A DNA stretch of 64,000 nt, taken from assembly GCA_025149125.1 (NCBI GenBank), contig CP102272.1, positions 2,604,001 through 2,668,000 on the forward strand. The letters run 5' to 3'. The translations under genes were made by a program, and so were the position numbers. This stretch comes from [Clostridium] asparagiforme DSM 15981 (lineage in GTDB: Bacteria; Bacillota; Clostridia; Lachnospirales; Lachnospiraceae). Each line of letters starts with the position of its first letter. The stretch's first letter is position 1. This document shows, piece after piece, positions 38,083 through 47,024 of the stretch. The notes below the pieces were generated by a model. The model searched no databases and was not told the DNA's origin. It worked only from the letters and a program-made list of their open reading frames with translations.

Positions 38083-38154
38083 TACAGGTAACGATGGCAT
38101 GGAATGGGCTTTGGCCCGTCCATGCCGTTTTTTGTTTACAGAAAGGAGTTCACT

Positions 38155-39117
38155 ATGGGATATTTTTCAGAGATGTCGCTGGATATGCAGGAGGGACGCA
38201 AACCGTCGGCAACTGCACTCACGGGCGAAAATGCCTTTGAGGAAGAGGAAAGCTTTGACGAGCTGCCGGTGCCTCCGGTCAGCAGTTCGTCTGTCCAGCC
38301 CCTGAACGAAGCTGCACCACAGCCTGGTTCTGATGCGGCTTCCTCCGTTTCCGCTGAGATGATGGAAGCGCCGGAGGATGACCCCATGGAAGAGGATGGC
38401 GGGTATGACGATGCAGTTGACATCAAAACGGATGTGCCCGTCGGAAATGGTGCGTCCAAGGATGCCGATGAAGAAAAGCGCCGTGCCGAGCATGAGGCTG
38501 CCGAAGCAAAACGCAAGGCTGAATGGGAGGCCAAGCAGGCAGAAAAAAAGCGGGCCCTGCAGGAGCAGATGGACCGCCTTGCCGCTATGAGCGATGATGA
38601 AGTGGTATCCGCCTCCATGCAACGTGTCAGTAAGGATGTGGAAAAGCTGACCCGTCGGAACATGAAGGAGTGTGTTTCGGAGTATATCCAGACGCTCTGC
38701 CTGGATGATCCGGCTTTTGCCCGGCTCACCATGCACCCGAAGAAAACCATGATCCATTGCTTCCAGTACATCAGCCGGAAGGCGTGGGACTATGTTCAGG
38801 ACGAGCTCAAGGCCAGTGGTATCCAGCCCGGACAGGGCGGCCAAGGCTATGGCTGCGATATTCCTGACGATTTGTGCTACCAGTGGGCGGAAGATTATTT
38901 CCGCGACTCGGATGCCAAGGAGGACCAGGAGCAGGAGGAAAAGTTTGTGCCGAAGCCCTATATTGGCAAGACTACCGGAAATACCGGCAAGAAAAAGAAA
39001 GCGGAAAAGAAGCCCGCCGAAAAGAAAAAGCCGGAACCAAAACCGGCGCCGGAAAAGAAGCCTTCTACTGATGGCCAGATGTCTTTGCTGGATTTCAGCG
39101 TGGCAAAAGCTGGGTAA
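38155..39117 (+). CDS. PcfK-like protein with a C-terminal clamp-binding motif
   Basis: A 320-residue protein. Residues 1-100 are acidic and low in complexity, 100-145 form an Ala/Glu/Lys coiled coil, and about 150-245 are a conserved region (LTRRNMKECVSEYIQTLCLD, HPKKTMIHCFQYISRKAWDY) that resembles PcfK, a protein encoded with PcfJ in conjugative plasmids. A Lys/Pro-rich tail follows, and the last residues contain QMSLLDF. QMSLL is the same string that binds the sliding clamp in E. coli MutS, so the protein may attach to the replication clamp. AAAGGAG precedes ATG 38155. An IS110 element sits directly downstream and may reduce expression of later genes. Confidence 0.65.
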   Translation: MGYFSEMSLDMQEGRKPSATALTGENAFEEEESFDELPVPPVSSSSVQPLNEAAPQPGSDAASSVSAEMMEAPEDDPMEEDGGYDDAVDIKTDVPVGNGASKDADEEKRRAEHEAAEAKRKAEWEAKQAEKKRALQEQMDRLAAMSDDEVVSASMQRVSKDVEKLTRRNMKECVSEYIQTLCLDDPAFARLTMHPKKTMIHCFQYISRKAWDYVQDELKASGIQPGQGGQGYGCDIPDDLCYQWAEDYFRDSDAKEDQEQEEKFVPKPYIGKTTGNTGKKKKAEKKPAEKKKPEPKPAPEKKPSTDGQMSLLDFSVAKAG

Positions 39118-39274
39118 GTCCAATGGTATTAAGTCAAGAGGGTGATTCACGGAAACAACAGAAGAAAACGCCATAGGAGAGCTATGTGAGCAGCCAAAAG
39201 GCAACACCAACCAAAGCCCTGCCCCTAAGAAAATTTGAAACAGGGCTTGGACATCAGAGTGGCAAGCGGTACGC

Positions 39275-40501
39275 TTAGCCCTCCGATGGGATATACAGGC
39301 GGTTGTCTTTCAGCAGCCGAAAGACCAACCGAACCAGTTTTCTGGCAGTTAAAGCGAGTGCGCGTTTATGCTGGTACTTGTTGACCTCTTTGAATTTAAG
39401 GTCATAGTAACGCCGGAACTCGGAGTCGCATCTTCTCACAGAGTTGGCAGCTTCCAGCAGGTAGTAGCGGAGATAGCGGTTGCCGGATTTAATCATTCGG
39501 GAGTGCTCCGCTTCAAATTCACCGGACTGGTACTGTGTCCAGACAAGGCCGGCAAACTTGGCGACAGAGGCTTGGGAATCGAAACGGTGGATATCACCAA
39601 TTTCAGCAATAATACCGGCGGAGTAAACCTTACCAATGCCAGGGATGGAAGTTAGAGTGTTTGGGATAATTTCAAGCTGTTGTTCAATGGCTTTGTCCAG
39701 AACCTTAACCTGTTCCTTCAGTGCCCGCATAGAGGCGATGGAAACAGACATTGCCTGGTTCACGGTGTCGTTCACTGTCTTGGGCAGACGGTAAGAGCCT
39801 TTGGCCGCAGCCCGTACTGCTCTGGCAGTGGCATCTGGATCGACAAATCTGCCCCGGCCTGCTTGAGCAATAAAGTCGGTCAGTTCATCCAGATCAGTAT
39901 TTGCCAGATCATCCACAGTTTCAAAATGCTCCATGAGAGCAATGGTAGTGGCGCTGGTGTTTTGAATGTCTTTCTCCTGAGCAATACCAGAGCATTTTAG
40001 GAATAAGTAGTTGGCAAACCTCTGCTTCTCCCGTGTCAGATTCTGAATGACATCAAATCTGGCTCTGGTGAGGGTTCTGAGAGCCTGGTAGCGATAGTCG
40101 TCCATATAGACCTCCTTGGCGATTCTGCCAAAACGGAGATGGTCGGCAATCACAAAGGCATCCACAAAGTCATTTTTGGGCAGATCTGGATAGGCTTCCT
40201 TGAATTTTTTGACTTGCTTGGGATTGAGGACATGGATCTTCCGCTGGAACCGACTCAGGCTGCCATCCTCCCGGAGGGCATACACAAGGTTGTTCCCGTA
40301 GATAGAGGTGGCTTCCAGGCCAATCACCACATCACTGAGCCGCATGGAGCTGAGTGCCGACACAATTCTCTCTGACAACATTTTAGCACCACCAAGATTG
40401 TTCTGCACAGAAAAGCTACTGTGCTTGCTTCCATCCGGCTTCATCAGGTAGGCGACATTGCTCCTGCTGCTCACATCAATGCCAACGAATAATGGGTTCA
40501 C
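39275..40501 (-). CDS. IS110-family DEDD transposase
   Basis: RNA-guided recombinase of the IS110 type, 408 residues. The N-terminal RuvC-like DEDD domain begins VNPLFVGIDVSSRSNVAYLM and includes VVIGLEATSIYGNNL and LPKNDFVDAFVIADHLRFG. A coiled coil follows (about residues 240-270), then the C-terminal Tnp domain with TSIPGIGKVYSAGIIAEIGD and SGEFEAEHSRMIKSGNRYLR, the region of the catalytic Ser in this family. I chose GTG 40501, 8 bases after GGGGAGG; GTG 40510 is the alternative, and the longer frame upstream overlaps the structured non-coding end. The gene looks intact. Confidence 0.92.
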   Translation of the reverse strand: MNPLFVGIDVSSRSNVAYLMKPDGSKHSSFSVQNNLGGAKMLSERIVSALSSMRLSDVVIGLEATSIYGNNLVYALREDGSLSRFQRKIHVLNPKQVKKFKEAYPDLPKNDFVDAFVIADHLRFGRIAKEVYMDDYRYQALRTLTRARFDVIQNLTREKQRFANYLFLKCSGIAQEKDIQNTSATTIALMEHFETVDDLANTDLDELTDFIAQAGRGRFVDPDATARAVRAAAKGSYRLPKTVNDTVNQAMSVSIASMRALKEQVKVLDKAIEQQLEIIPNTLTSIPGIGKVYSAGIIAEIGDIHRFDSQASVAKFAGLVWTQYQSGEFEAEHSRMIKSGNRYLRYYLLEAANSVRRCDSEFRRYYDLKFKEVNKYQHKRALALTARKLVRLVFRLLKDNRLYIPSEG

Positions 40502-40510
40502 GATTTTCAC

Positions 40511-40820
40511 CTCCCCGCATGGAGATTTCAGGCCAGCAGGCTTGGAGATACCCATGATAACCGGAGCATCCGCAACCTCGCGTATCAGAATCATTCCAGA
40601 GCAGACCAATGCGATATCCCTCACTGCTGAAAGGGCGACCCACACTCTGGCAAACAGCCAATGAGTTTGCAGCTAACTTCCGGCTCAGGGAAACTGACTT
40701 ATTTTGAAGCAGCCCTACGGCTCAACCAGGAGGTAGAGAACTTGACCCTGCTGTCCTACAGCTATTGTATCACGGGCATCTCTAAGCCTGCTGATATCTG
40801 AATTATTAACTTTCAAACTT
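40511..40820 (-). ncRNA. candidate bridge RNA region of the IS110 element
   Basis: IS110-type elements encode a bridge RNA in the non-coding end upstream of the transposase. This stretch has no gene and strong fold potential: CAGCAGGCTTGGAGATACCC (40534-40553) and GGGCATCTCTAAGCCTGCTG (40774-40793) are inverted copies with 18 of 20 pairs matching. The exact RNA ends and guide loops were not resolved by eye. Confidence 0.5.
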
Positions 40821-40840
40821 ATTATACGAGGAGGTAGCGT

Positions 40841-41386
40841 ATGATCGCGTACAAAGGGTTTCATCCTGGCATGGTTTGTATCGGCTATCAGTTCCAGATG
40901 GGATTGAACGTGACCAAAGAAGCCAACTGCCGCCAAAACGGTTTTCACTGTGCGGAAGACCCACTGGACTGTCTGAGTTATTACAGTGATGTGGATCACT
41001 CGGAATACTATATCGTCAACGCTGGCGGCGACATTGATGAAGACGAATTCGACTCAAAGATTTCCTGCACTGAATTGACGGTTCTTAGGCGGCTGACCAA
41101 GGAAGAACTTTTCACCCTTGGCCTTGCGTTTATGGCCGATCATCCGAAACGGAAATGGAACAGCCATGTGAAGAAGGACAAAGCTGTGGCGTGTTGTGGA
41201 TACGCTGTTGTGCGTGGTGTTGACCCTGTTGCACAAGGCAGCCGGAAAGGTGATGTGTTAGCGTTTGCCAAGGAAGATCCGGTCACCGGCTGTATCCAGC
41301 AGATTGTGGTGGCGACCATTGATGGGAAGAAACTCCGACCCAATGAGTGGTATGGAGCCGATCTTGAAAAAAGGACGGTGAAATGA
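40841..41386 (+). CDS. DUF7666-like protein
   Basis: A 181-residue cytoplasmic protein. The first part, IAYKGFHPGMVCIGYQFQMG followed by CRQNGFHCAEDPLDCLSYY, has the pattern of the DUF7666 domain found in phage and mobile-element proteins (a beta-rich fold with 'Y-K-G-F...G-x-x-Y...G-F-H-x-C-x-x-P-x-D'). The middle carries LRRLTKEELFTLGLAFMADH, and the rest is basic with GKKLRPNEWYGADL at the end. Function is unknown. GAGGAGG precedes the ATG, and this site lies just outside the IS110 element, so expression may now depend on promoters in or after the IS. Confidence 0.6.
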   Translation: MIAYKGFHPGMVCIGYQFQMGLNVTKEANCRQNGFHCAEDPLDCLSYYSDVDHSEYYIVNAGGDIDEDEFDSKISCTELTVLRRLTKEELFTLGLAFMADHPKRKWNSHVKKDKAVACCGYAVVRGVDPVAQGSRKGDVLAFAKEDPVTGCIQQIVVATIDGKKLRPNEWYGADLEKRTVK

Positions 41387-41387
41387 A

Positions 41388-43580
41388 TTGAAGAAATCTA
41401 TTCTTCTGGGGATGCCAAAACTGACGGCATCCCCGGAAATGAAAAAAGTGGCACTTGAAGACGAGCCGGAAAAAGTGAGAACCTACTCCGGGTACACCCG
41501 CATTCGTCGGAAGTATAAATGCTATATGAATTGCATGGTTCAGAACGGCATTTTGAAGGTGGCGCTTTATCTGCCGGATCATCTTCGATTGGATGGGGAC
41601 AATCCCGCCTATGAGGTGTTTCTTGATAAAAAGAAGCGCCAATTCCTTACCTATGACTATTTGGATAAGAAGTGGCGAGATGCCAAGCTGGACAGACTGG
41701 AATGGCCTGGACAGGATTATGATGCGGTTTGCTGGGTGAGTACAGGAGACTCAGATATGGTGCAGCAGTATTTTTCCAGCGAACGTGGCGGATACTTCGG
41801 CATCCTCGATTTTCAAAGAAAAGTGAGAGAAGAACAGCTGGATCAGCGTCATAGGCGAATCACCGACCCGTGGGACAAAGATCTTGCTCAGGTACCGGAA
41901 TTGCCGAAAGACTGGGGCCGTTGGGCCGACAAGGTGGCCGTGCGGGAAAATTTTATATTTTACAACTACAAACGCGGCGGAGCAAAAACTGGCTACTGCA
42001 CCTTCTGCGGGAAGAAGGTGCCTATTTCCGGGCATCCCTACCACAACAAAGAGGGACATTGCATCCGTTGCCGGCATCCCGTTGTTTTTAAGGCGCTGGG
42101 CCGCACTGGCTATTTTCAGACGCAGAGGCATTATGCTTATCTTATCCAGCGGTGTAGAGATGGGTTTGTTGTCCGAGAATTCTGGGCGAACAGGACCTAT
42201 CGAAAGCACAGTTTGCCCAATAGTGAACCTTATTGGCATGAGATCCGGCGTTCGATTTATGACCGCAGCGGAGAAATCCGATCTTATTACTGGGGAATGT
42301 ACTGCCAAAGAGAAGTGCGCTGGATCATGGGAAGCCCCTGCTATTACAACTATAGCTGGAATCAGTCTGGCCGGGTGTATGGAAAGACTTTGCCCAGCCT
42401 GGGGAAAAAAGAACTTCGCCAGACCGGCTTGGTTGAGTGGGTACGAAGCCATCCCATCACTGATCCTGAAAAATACTTGGCGGTATGGGAAAAACTTCCC
42501 CAGATGGAGCAGATCTGGAAGGCTGGACTGCCGAAGCTGACCAACGAGTGCTTCAACTCCTGTGATCGTGTGCGAAAATTGGTTCTGCATCCGAACGAGC
42601 CGGGGTTGATTCGAGCTCTTGGTCTTGATACGCCCAAATTCCGCCGCCTGCGCCAGTTGGACGGAGACACAGAAACTTTAGCCTGGCTGCAGCTTGAGAA
42701 GCGGACGGGACAGTGTATCACGAATGAAATGCTGTGCTGGAGCAAAAAAGAACGGATCAGCCCCAGGGATCTGGTGTTTATCGCAGACCGCATGAGCGTG
42801 GTACAGATCAAAAATTATCTGGAACGGCAAAAGAAGTATTTCGATGGCAGCTGCCAGCAGGCGCTGACCACCTGGCAAGACTACCTTGCTATGGCAGAAC
42901 GGCTGCACTATGACACCAGTGATGAGATCGTATACCGTGTGCGCAAACTGCGCCAGCGGCACGATGAACTGGTCCTTCAGAGTGAAGCTGGGAGTCTGGA
43001 AGAGCAGGCGTCGAAAATGGCGGCGAAATATCCCCATGTCAACGACATCTGCATGGAACTGCAGGAAAAATATGCCTACAGCGATGGCGACTACACAGTG
43101 CTTGCGCCTCAAAACATCTTTGCCATCATCAAAGAGGGGCGTATGCTCCACCATTGCGTCGGAAATGACGGAAGCGGCGAGCGGTATTATGAGCGCATCG
43201 AGCGCCGGGAGAGCTTCATCATGTTCCTTCGCCGGACGGATGAACCGGAAGACCCCTATTACACGCTTGAAATCGAGCCGGATGGTACTGTGAGGCAGAA
43301 ACGTACCCTGTTTGACCGCCAATATGAGGACATCGAACAGGCAACGGAATTCCTGCTGAAGTGGCAGAAGGTCATAGCAGCCCGTCTTACCGGCCGCGAC
43401 CTGAAGCTGGCCGAGCGGAGCCGTGAGCTGCGGAATGAAGAATTTATCCAGATGCAGAAAGACCGTGTGATTATCCACACTGGGCATCTGGCTGGCCGTC
43501 TGCTGGCAGATGTGTTGTTGGCCGACTTAATGGAAAATACGGAAGTCATACAGCCGCAGGCACTCCCTGCAGTCGCGTGA
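41388..43580 (+). CDS. PcfJ-like protein
   Basis: A 730-residue protein of the PcfJ type, named from the pCF10 conjugative plasmid; the function is not established. It has a CxxC zinc-ribbon pair in the N-terminal half (GYCTFCGKKVPISGH and GHCIRCRHP), an aromatic-rich middle, and the conserved PcfJ core near residues 570-640: IIKEGRMLHHCVGNDG, ESFIMFLRRTDEPEDPYYTL and EIEPDG. The Cys-containing HHCVG block and the strand pair after it are the family hallmark. It probably starts at TTG 41388, directly after the stop of the preceding gene; ATG 41412 is an alternative. Its distant partner PcfK-like gene lies on the other side of the IS110 copy. Confidence 0.8.
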   Translation: MKKSILLGMPKLTASPEMKKVALEDEPEKVRTYSGYTRIRRKYKCYMNCMVQNGILKVALYLPDHLRLDGDNPAYEVFLDKKKRQFLTYDYLDKKWRDAKLDRLEWPGQDYDAVCWVSTGDSDMVQQYFSSERGGYFGILDFQRKVREEQLDQRHRRITDPWDKDLAQVPELPKDWGRWADKVAVRENFIFYNYKRGGAKTGYCTFCGKKVPISGHPYHNKEGHCIRCRHPVVFKALGRTGYFQTQRHYAYLIQRCRDGFVVREFWANRTYRKHSLPNSEPYWHEIRRSIYDRSGEIRSYYWGMYCQREVRWIMGSPCYYNYSWNQSGRVYGKTLPSLGKKELRQTGLVEWVRSHPITDPEKYLAVWEKLPQMEQIWKAGLPKLTNECFNSCDRVRKLVLHPNEPGLIRALGLDTPKFRRLRQLDGDTETLAWLQLEKRTGQCITNEMLCWSKKERISPRDLVFIADRMSVVQIKNYLERQKKYFDGSCQQALTTWQDYLAMAERLHYDTSDEIVYRVRKLRQRHDELVLQSEAGSLEEQASKMAAKYPHVNDICMELQEKYAYSDGDYTVLAPQNIFAIIKEGRMLHHCVGNDGSGERYYERIERRESFIMFLRRTDEPEDPYYTLEIEPDGTVRQKRTLFDRQYEDIEQATEFLLKWQKVIAARLTGRDLKLAERSRELRNEEFIQMQKDRVIIHTGHLAGRLLADVLLADLMENTEVIQPQALPAVA

Positions 43581-43644
43581 GACAGGTTCAATGGCCGGGC
43601 GTCCCTTGGGCGTCCGGACATTCATTTAAGAAAGGGGTTTTACA

Positions 43645-44127
43645 TTGAGCAAATTGAAATTTGAGTACAACATCCGCGGTTATCGCTATGCTCCCGAGAG
43701 CTTCCACATCTATAAGGGGCTGCCGGGACAAAAGAAAAAAGAGATTCCCTTGTCCGATGAACAGCGCCAGCAGATGGGATACCTCTGTTTGACGGAGGGG
43801 GTTAAAAGCGCCGTGGACTATGTGAAACACATCGAGCGGGAGCGGGAGCGTAAATGCCGTCAGTATATGACCTATGGCTTCATGCTCAAAGAGAACCCGC
43901 ACGAATATGTGTATTGCCCTTCGCTTCGTTGCAGAGAAAGCGACACATTGAAAACTCGCCTATGTATTTTGCAGGCGGTTCGTGAAGAACTGGCCCGGGA
44001 TAAAGGCCGAGTGGAGCAAAGCGTTGAATGCGATTTGGATGGGCACTACCGTCCTGTCAATATCAGAAAGCATTATGCGACTGCAGACCTTCGCCGTCCT
44101 GTCATGGTTTGGCTGCATGTTGTGTGA
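43645..44127 (+). CDS. unknown element protein, 160 residues
   Basis: A basic cytoplasmic protein read from TTG 43645, which follows AAAGGGG. It contains FEYNIRGYRYAPESFHIYKG, then KKKEIPLSDEQRQQMGYLCL and KHIERERERKCRQYMTYGF, and a C-terminal stretch with paired cysteines (VYCPSLRCRESD). The two cysteines and several charged helices suggest a small nucleic-acid binding protein, but I do not recognise it. It stands between the PcfJ-like gene and two small coupled genes and is probably in the same transcript. Confidence 0.6.
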   Translation: MSKLKFEYNIRGYRYAPESFHIYKGLPGQKKKEIPLSDEQRQQMGYLCLTEGVKSAVDYVKHIERERERKCRQYMTYGFMLKENPHEYVYCPSLRCRESDTLKTRLCILQAVREELARDKGRVEQSVECDLDGHYRPVNIRKHYATADLRRPVMVWLHVV

Positions 44128-44140
44128 ACAAGGAGAAATT

Positions 44141-44365
44141 ATGAAACAGCTTGGAAATTTGTCAATCGTCTGTGCCCAACGCACGGATGTGTTGATGCAG
44201 ATCTATGGTGGACAGGTGAGTGTCCATGTGGGGGAAGGGCCGGAGCGGACTTCTCTTTTTGCCGCATGGGATGATGACGAAGTGATGCAACGCATTATCC
44301 ATGAATTGAATTTTGGCCGCTACGCTATCAAGGAAAAACGGAACAGTAAGGAGAATGTCGCATGA
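44141..44365 (+). CDS. unknown small element protein, 74 residues
   Basis: Read from ATG 44141, 6 bases after AAGGAG. The sequence VLMQIYGGQVSVHVGEGPER and DDDEVMQRIIHELNFGRYA suggests a small alpha/beta protein with an acidic middle. The stop overlaps the next start by 4 bases (ATGA). It is not recognised; position in the element operon is the only clue to its role. Confidence 0.6.
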   Translation: MKQLGNLSIVCAQRTDVLMQIYGGQVSVHVGEGPERTSLFAAWDDDEVMQRIIHELNFGRYAIKEKRNSKENVA

Positions 44366-44682
44366 TCGAAAATTTGAATCAGCTGAAACGCGCGCTGCGG
44401 CCCGGAATCCGTCTGCAAATCGTTGATCATCGCCGAACGGAGTGCATCAATCAACTGCGTGAGGTCACATGGATTACCTCAAATGGATTTTGCACGAAGG
44501 TGTTGAATCAGCCGGCTGACAAGATCGATGCCGGCAATAATGGCCGCGGCGCCATGCTCTGGTGGGGGCCGGCCAGCACCTGGACATTTGAAAATGGTGT
44601 GTGCAGTTCGTTCACCTACGGCGGCAACAGAAAAGAAACGCTGATCATTGCGTTTCGTGTACTGAATGAGGAGGTAGCGTGA
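44362..44682 (+). CDS. unknown small element protein, 106 residues
   Basis: Translationally coupled at both ends: its start overlaps the previous stop (ATGA), and its TGA overlaps the ATG of the DNA ligase gene. The sequence LKRALRPGIRLQIVDHRRTE, VTWITSNGFCTKVL and the segment MLWWGPASTWTFENG look like a compact beta-barrel-like fold, and similar short proteins are common next to element replication genes. No catalytic motif is seen. Coupling to the ligase suggests, but does not show, a joint role. Confidence 0.6.
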   Translation: MIENLNQLKRALRPGIRLQIVDHRRTECINQLREVTWITSNGFCTKVLNQPADKIDAGNNGRGAMLWWGPASTWTFENGVCSSFTYGGNRKETLIIAFRVLNEEVA

Positions 44683-46703
44683 TGAATCAGGAATTGATAA
44701 GGAAACAGCAGGATCTGACTGCCCGGCTCAACCGTTATCGCCATGAGTATTACAATCTCAATGCGCCCAGCATCAGTGATGCTGTCTATGATCGGCTGTT
44801 TGAGGAACTTCAAGACCTGGAGCGGCAGACGGGCATCCAGATGGCGAACTCTCCTACCAGTACGGTGGGGTATCCGGCAATCAGCAAGCTGGAGAAAACC
44901 AACCATCCAATCCCGCTGCTGTCGCTGGATAAGGAAAAAAACATTGTGGAGGTGTGCCGTTTCATGGGCGAGCATCAGGTGATGTTCATGCTCAAACTGG
45001 ACGGGCTCACCATCAAGTTAACCTATGAGGGTGGCGAATTGCTGGAAGCTGCTACCCGAGGCGATGGGGAAGTGGGCGAAATCGTGACCCACAATACCCG
45101 CGCCATTGGCGGTATACCTGCGCATATCCGATATGAAGATCGTCTGGTGATCACTGGAGAGGCATTCATTCGACCCAGCGATTTTGAACAGCTGAAGGCC
45201 TCGCTGGTGGACAATAACGGAGAGACCTACAAAAACGGACGCAATCTGGCGGCTGGCTCGGTACGCCTGCTGGATGCCAAGACCTGTATGGAGCGGCGTC
45301 TGATGTTCATGCCGTTCACTGTGCTGGAGGGATTTGAAAACCTGCCGCGCAAGTCGGAGCGGCTGAAAGAGCTCTCTGCGCTGGGATTTACCCCCTGCAA
45401 GTATCTGGTGACCAAGCGAACGCTGACGCAGGCAGAGGCGGAGGATGGAATCAAGCAGCTGCAGCAGTATGCCAGAGACAAGGATATTCCTATCGACGGC
45501 ATCGTTGTCACCTACAATGATGTGGCCTTCGCCAAGAGCTGCGGGCGTACAGGCCACCACTATAAGGACGGACTGGCGTTCAAATTTGAGGATGATCTGT
45601 TTGAAACAAAGCTTCAGATGATTGAATGGACGCCCGGACGCACCGGCGAGATTGCCCCGGTCGCAGTCTTTGCGCCGGTGGAAATCGATGGCTGTGAGGT
45701 GTCCAGAGCGAGCCTGCACAATCTTTCCTTTATTGAAGATCTGGAGCTGATGCCGGGAAACCGCATTTTGGTATCGAAAAGGAATCTCATCATTCCTCAT
45801 GTGGAAGACAATCTGGACCGCGGCGGCTTTGTGCTGGAAAGCGCATACCCTCACCGGTGCCCTTGCTGCGGGGAACCCACCCGTATCCACGAAACCAGAG
45901 GGCGCAATGAGAACGGCGAGGAACGCACGATCAAGACGCTGTTCTGCGACAATGCTGGCTGCGAGACGAGAAAGCTCAAGCAGTTTGTCCATTTTGTCGG
46001 CAAAAAGGCGATGAATATTGAGGGACTGTCCGAAGCAACGCTGGAAAAATTGATTGGCCGGGGCTGGATTCACAGCTATCTGGACATCTACCGGTTGGAT
46101 CAGCATAAAGACGAGCTGGTGCGTATGGACGGCTTTGGAGAAAGATCCTGGCAGCGCCTTTGGAGTGCTATTCAGCAGAGCCGGAATACGACCTTTGAGC
46201 GGTATGTAATTGCTATGGACATCCCCATGATCGGCAACACCGCCAGCGGCGTTCTTTGCCAGGTATTCCACGGTAATCTGGACGAGTTCCGGGATGCCGT
46301 TTATGCCGGGTACGACTTCCGGCAGCTCCCGGACTTTGGAGATACGCTGCACAATAATATTCATGAGTGGTTCAGCAAAGAAGAAAATTTCTGTATTTGG
46401 GAGGAATTGCAGATGATGATGAAGATCCAGAAGCCGGTGCAGCCGGTTGCGGAAAACAACACGCAGGACAATCCCTTTGCCGGGAAAACCATTGTGGTGA
46501 CCGGAAAGGTGGAGCCCTACACCCGCGATGAGATGAACAGCCTGATCGCCTCGCTGGGGGCGATTGCTGGCAGCTCGGTGACCCGTAAGACCCACTATCT
46601 GGTCTGCGGCGAGAAGGCCGGCAGCAAACTGTCCAAGGCGCGGGAGCTGGGTATCCCTGTGCTGGAACCGCAGGAATTTTTCCGTATGGCGGGTGTGGCC
46701 TGA
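44682..46703 (+). CDS. ligA: NAD-dependent DNA ligase (element-borne)
   Basis: Seals nicks in DNA with NAD+ as cofactor. The 673 residues have the full LigA set. The Ia domain is followed by the adenylation domain with the nucleotidyl Lys in MLKLDGLTIKL, ATRGDGEVGEIVTHN and FKFEDDLFETKLQMIEWTPG. An OB fold (SRASLHNLSFIEDLELMPGN), a Cys4 zinc finger (CPCCGE and FCDNAGC), helix-hairpin-helix repeats (NIEGLSEATLEKLIGRGWIH) and a BRCT domain (AGKTIVVTGKVEPYTRDEMN) complete it. The OB segment differs somewhat from the chromosomal form (VSKRNLIIPHVEDNLD). A ligase on a mobile element implies that it finishes its own replication or recombination. A terminator-like hairpin follows. Confidence 0.93.
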   Translation: MNQELIRKQQDLTARLNRYRHEYYNLNAPSISDAVYDRLFEELQDLERQTGIQMANSPTSTVGYPAISKLEKTNHPIPLLSLDKEKNIVEVCRFMGEHQVMFMLKLDGLTIKLTYEGGELLEAATRGDGEVGEIVTHNTRAIGGIPAHIRYEDRLVITGEAFIRPSDFEQLKASLVDNNGETYKNGRNLAAGSVRLLDAKTCMERRLMFMPFTVLEGFENLPRKSERLKELSALGFTPCKYLVTKRTLTQAEAEDGIKQLQQYARDKDIPIDGIVVTYNDVAFAKSCGRTGHHYKDGLAFKFEDDLFETKLQMIEWTPGRTGEIAPVAVFAPVEIDGCEVSRASLHNLSFIEDLELMPGNRILVSKRNLIIPHVEDNLDRGGFVLESAYPHRCPCCGEPTRIHETRGRNENGEERTIKTLFCDNAGCETRKLKQFVHFVGKKAMNIEGLSEATLEKLIGRGWIHSYLDIYRLDQHKDELVRMDGFGERSWQRLWSAIQQSRNTTFERYVIAMDIPMIGNTASGVLCQVFHGNLDEFRDAVYAGYDFRQLPDFGDTLHNNIHEWFSKEENFCIWEELQMMMKIQKPVQPVAENNTQDNPFAGKTIVVTGKVEPYTRDEMNSLIASLGAIAGSSVTRKTHYLVCGEKAGSKLSKARELGIPVLEPQEFFRMAGVA

Positions 46704-46727
46704 ACACCAGGCCAGTCAATAACAACA

Positions 46728-46766
46728 GGGAGAGCGCCAAAAATCGGCGCTCTCCCCCTGTTTTTA
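46728..46766 (+). terminator. hairpin after the ligase gene, weak terminator
   Basis: GGGAGAGCGCC (46728-46738) pairs with GGCGCTCTCCC (46746-46756), followed by CCTGTTTTT. The T-run is set off from the stem, so some readthrough is likely. Confidence 0.65.
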
Positions 46767-46779
46767 TGGAGGAATTGAT

Positions 46780-47004
46780 ATGGATAGAACCTATATCACG
46801 CCAATCGTGAACCAGACCTATACCAATCGTAACGGCAGTGAATATCGCTGCACCAGTGTTGCCGAAGCAATCCGGCCGTGTGAAACGACGGCGCTCTTCA
46901 CGCGAGTGCGCGATGGCTGGAGCCTGCAGGCGCATGGAATTCTCCAGTACGACGATGGAACCATCGAATGGAACTACTCCACTGGGGGCCACTGGCCCAG
47001 GTAA
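46780..47004 (+). CDS. unknown small element protein, 74 residues
   Basis: Starts with GGAGG 8 bases before the ATG. The sequence NQTYTNRNGSEYRCTSVAEA, ALFTRVRDGWSLQAHGILQY and DDGTIEWNYSTGGHW looks like an all-beta domain with repeated aromatic strands. Such short proteins are often found in Firmicute conjugative elements, but I cannot name the family. It is followed by a 706-residue unknown protein gene. Confidence 0.6.
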   Translation: MDRTYITPIVNQTYTNRNGSEYRCTSVAEAIRPCETTALFTRVRDGWSLQAHGILQYDDGTIEWNYSTGGHWPR

Positions 47005-47024
47005 TCACGAAAGGAGGGACAACT

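Larger units (their letters stand above)
39130..40826 (-). mobile_element. IS110-family insertion sequence (boundaries approximate)
   Basis: A transposase gene on the opposite strand to the surrounding operon, with about 150 bases of non-coding DNA after it and about 300 before it. IS110 elements have no terminal inverted repeats, so the ends cannot be fixed here. A TATAAT-like box (minus strand, 40826-40821) lies at the likely left end, where IS110 elements carry a junction promoter box. It separates the PcfK-like gene from the next operon gene. Confidence 0.75.

Noticed and set aside
40502..40645. upstream extension of the transposase frame to position 40645
   Set aside because: The extension covers the structured non-coding end of the IS, and GTG 40501 has a proper ribosome site where the DEDD domain begins.
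45018..46595. 525-codon open frame opposite the DNA ligase gene
   Set aside because: The ligase reading is unambiguous with all domains in order; the antisense product is not recognisable.
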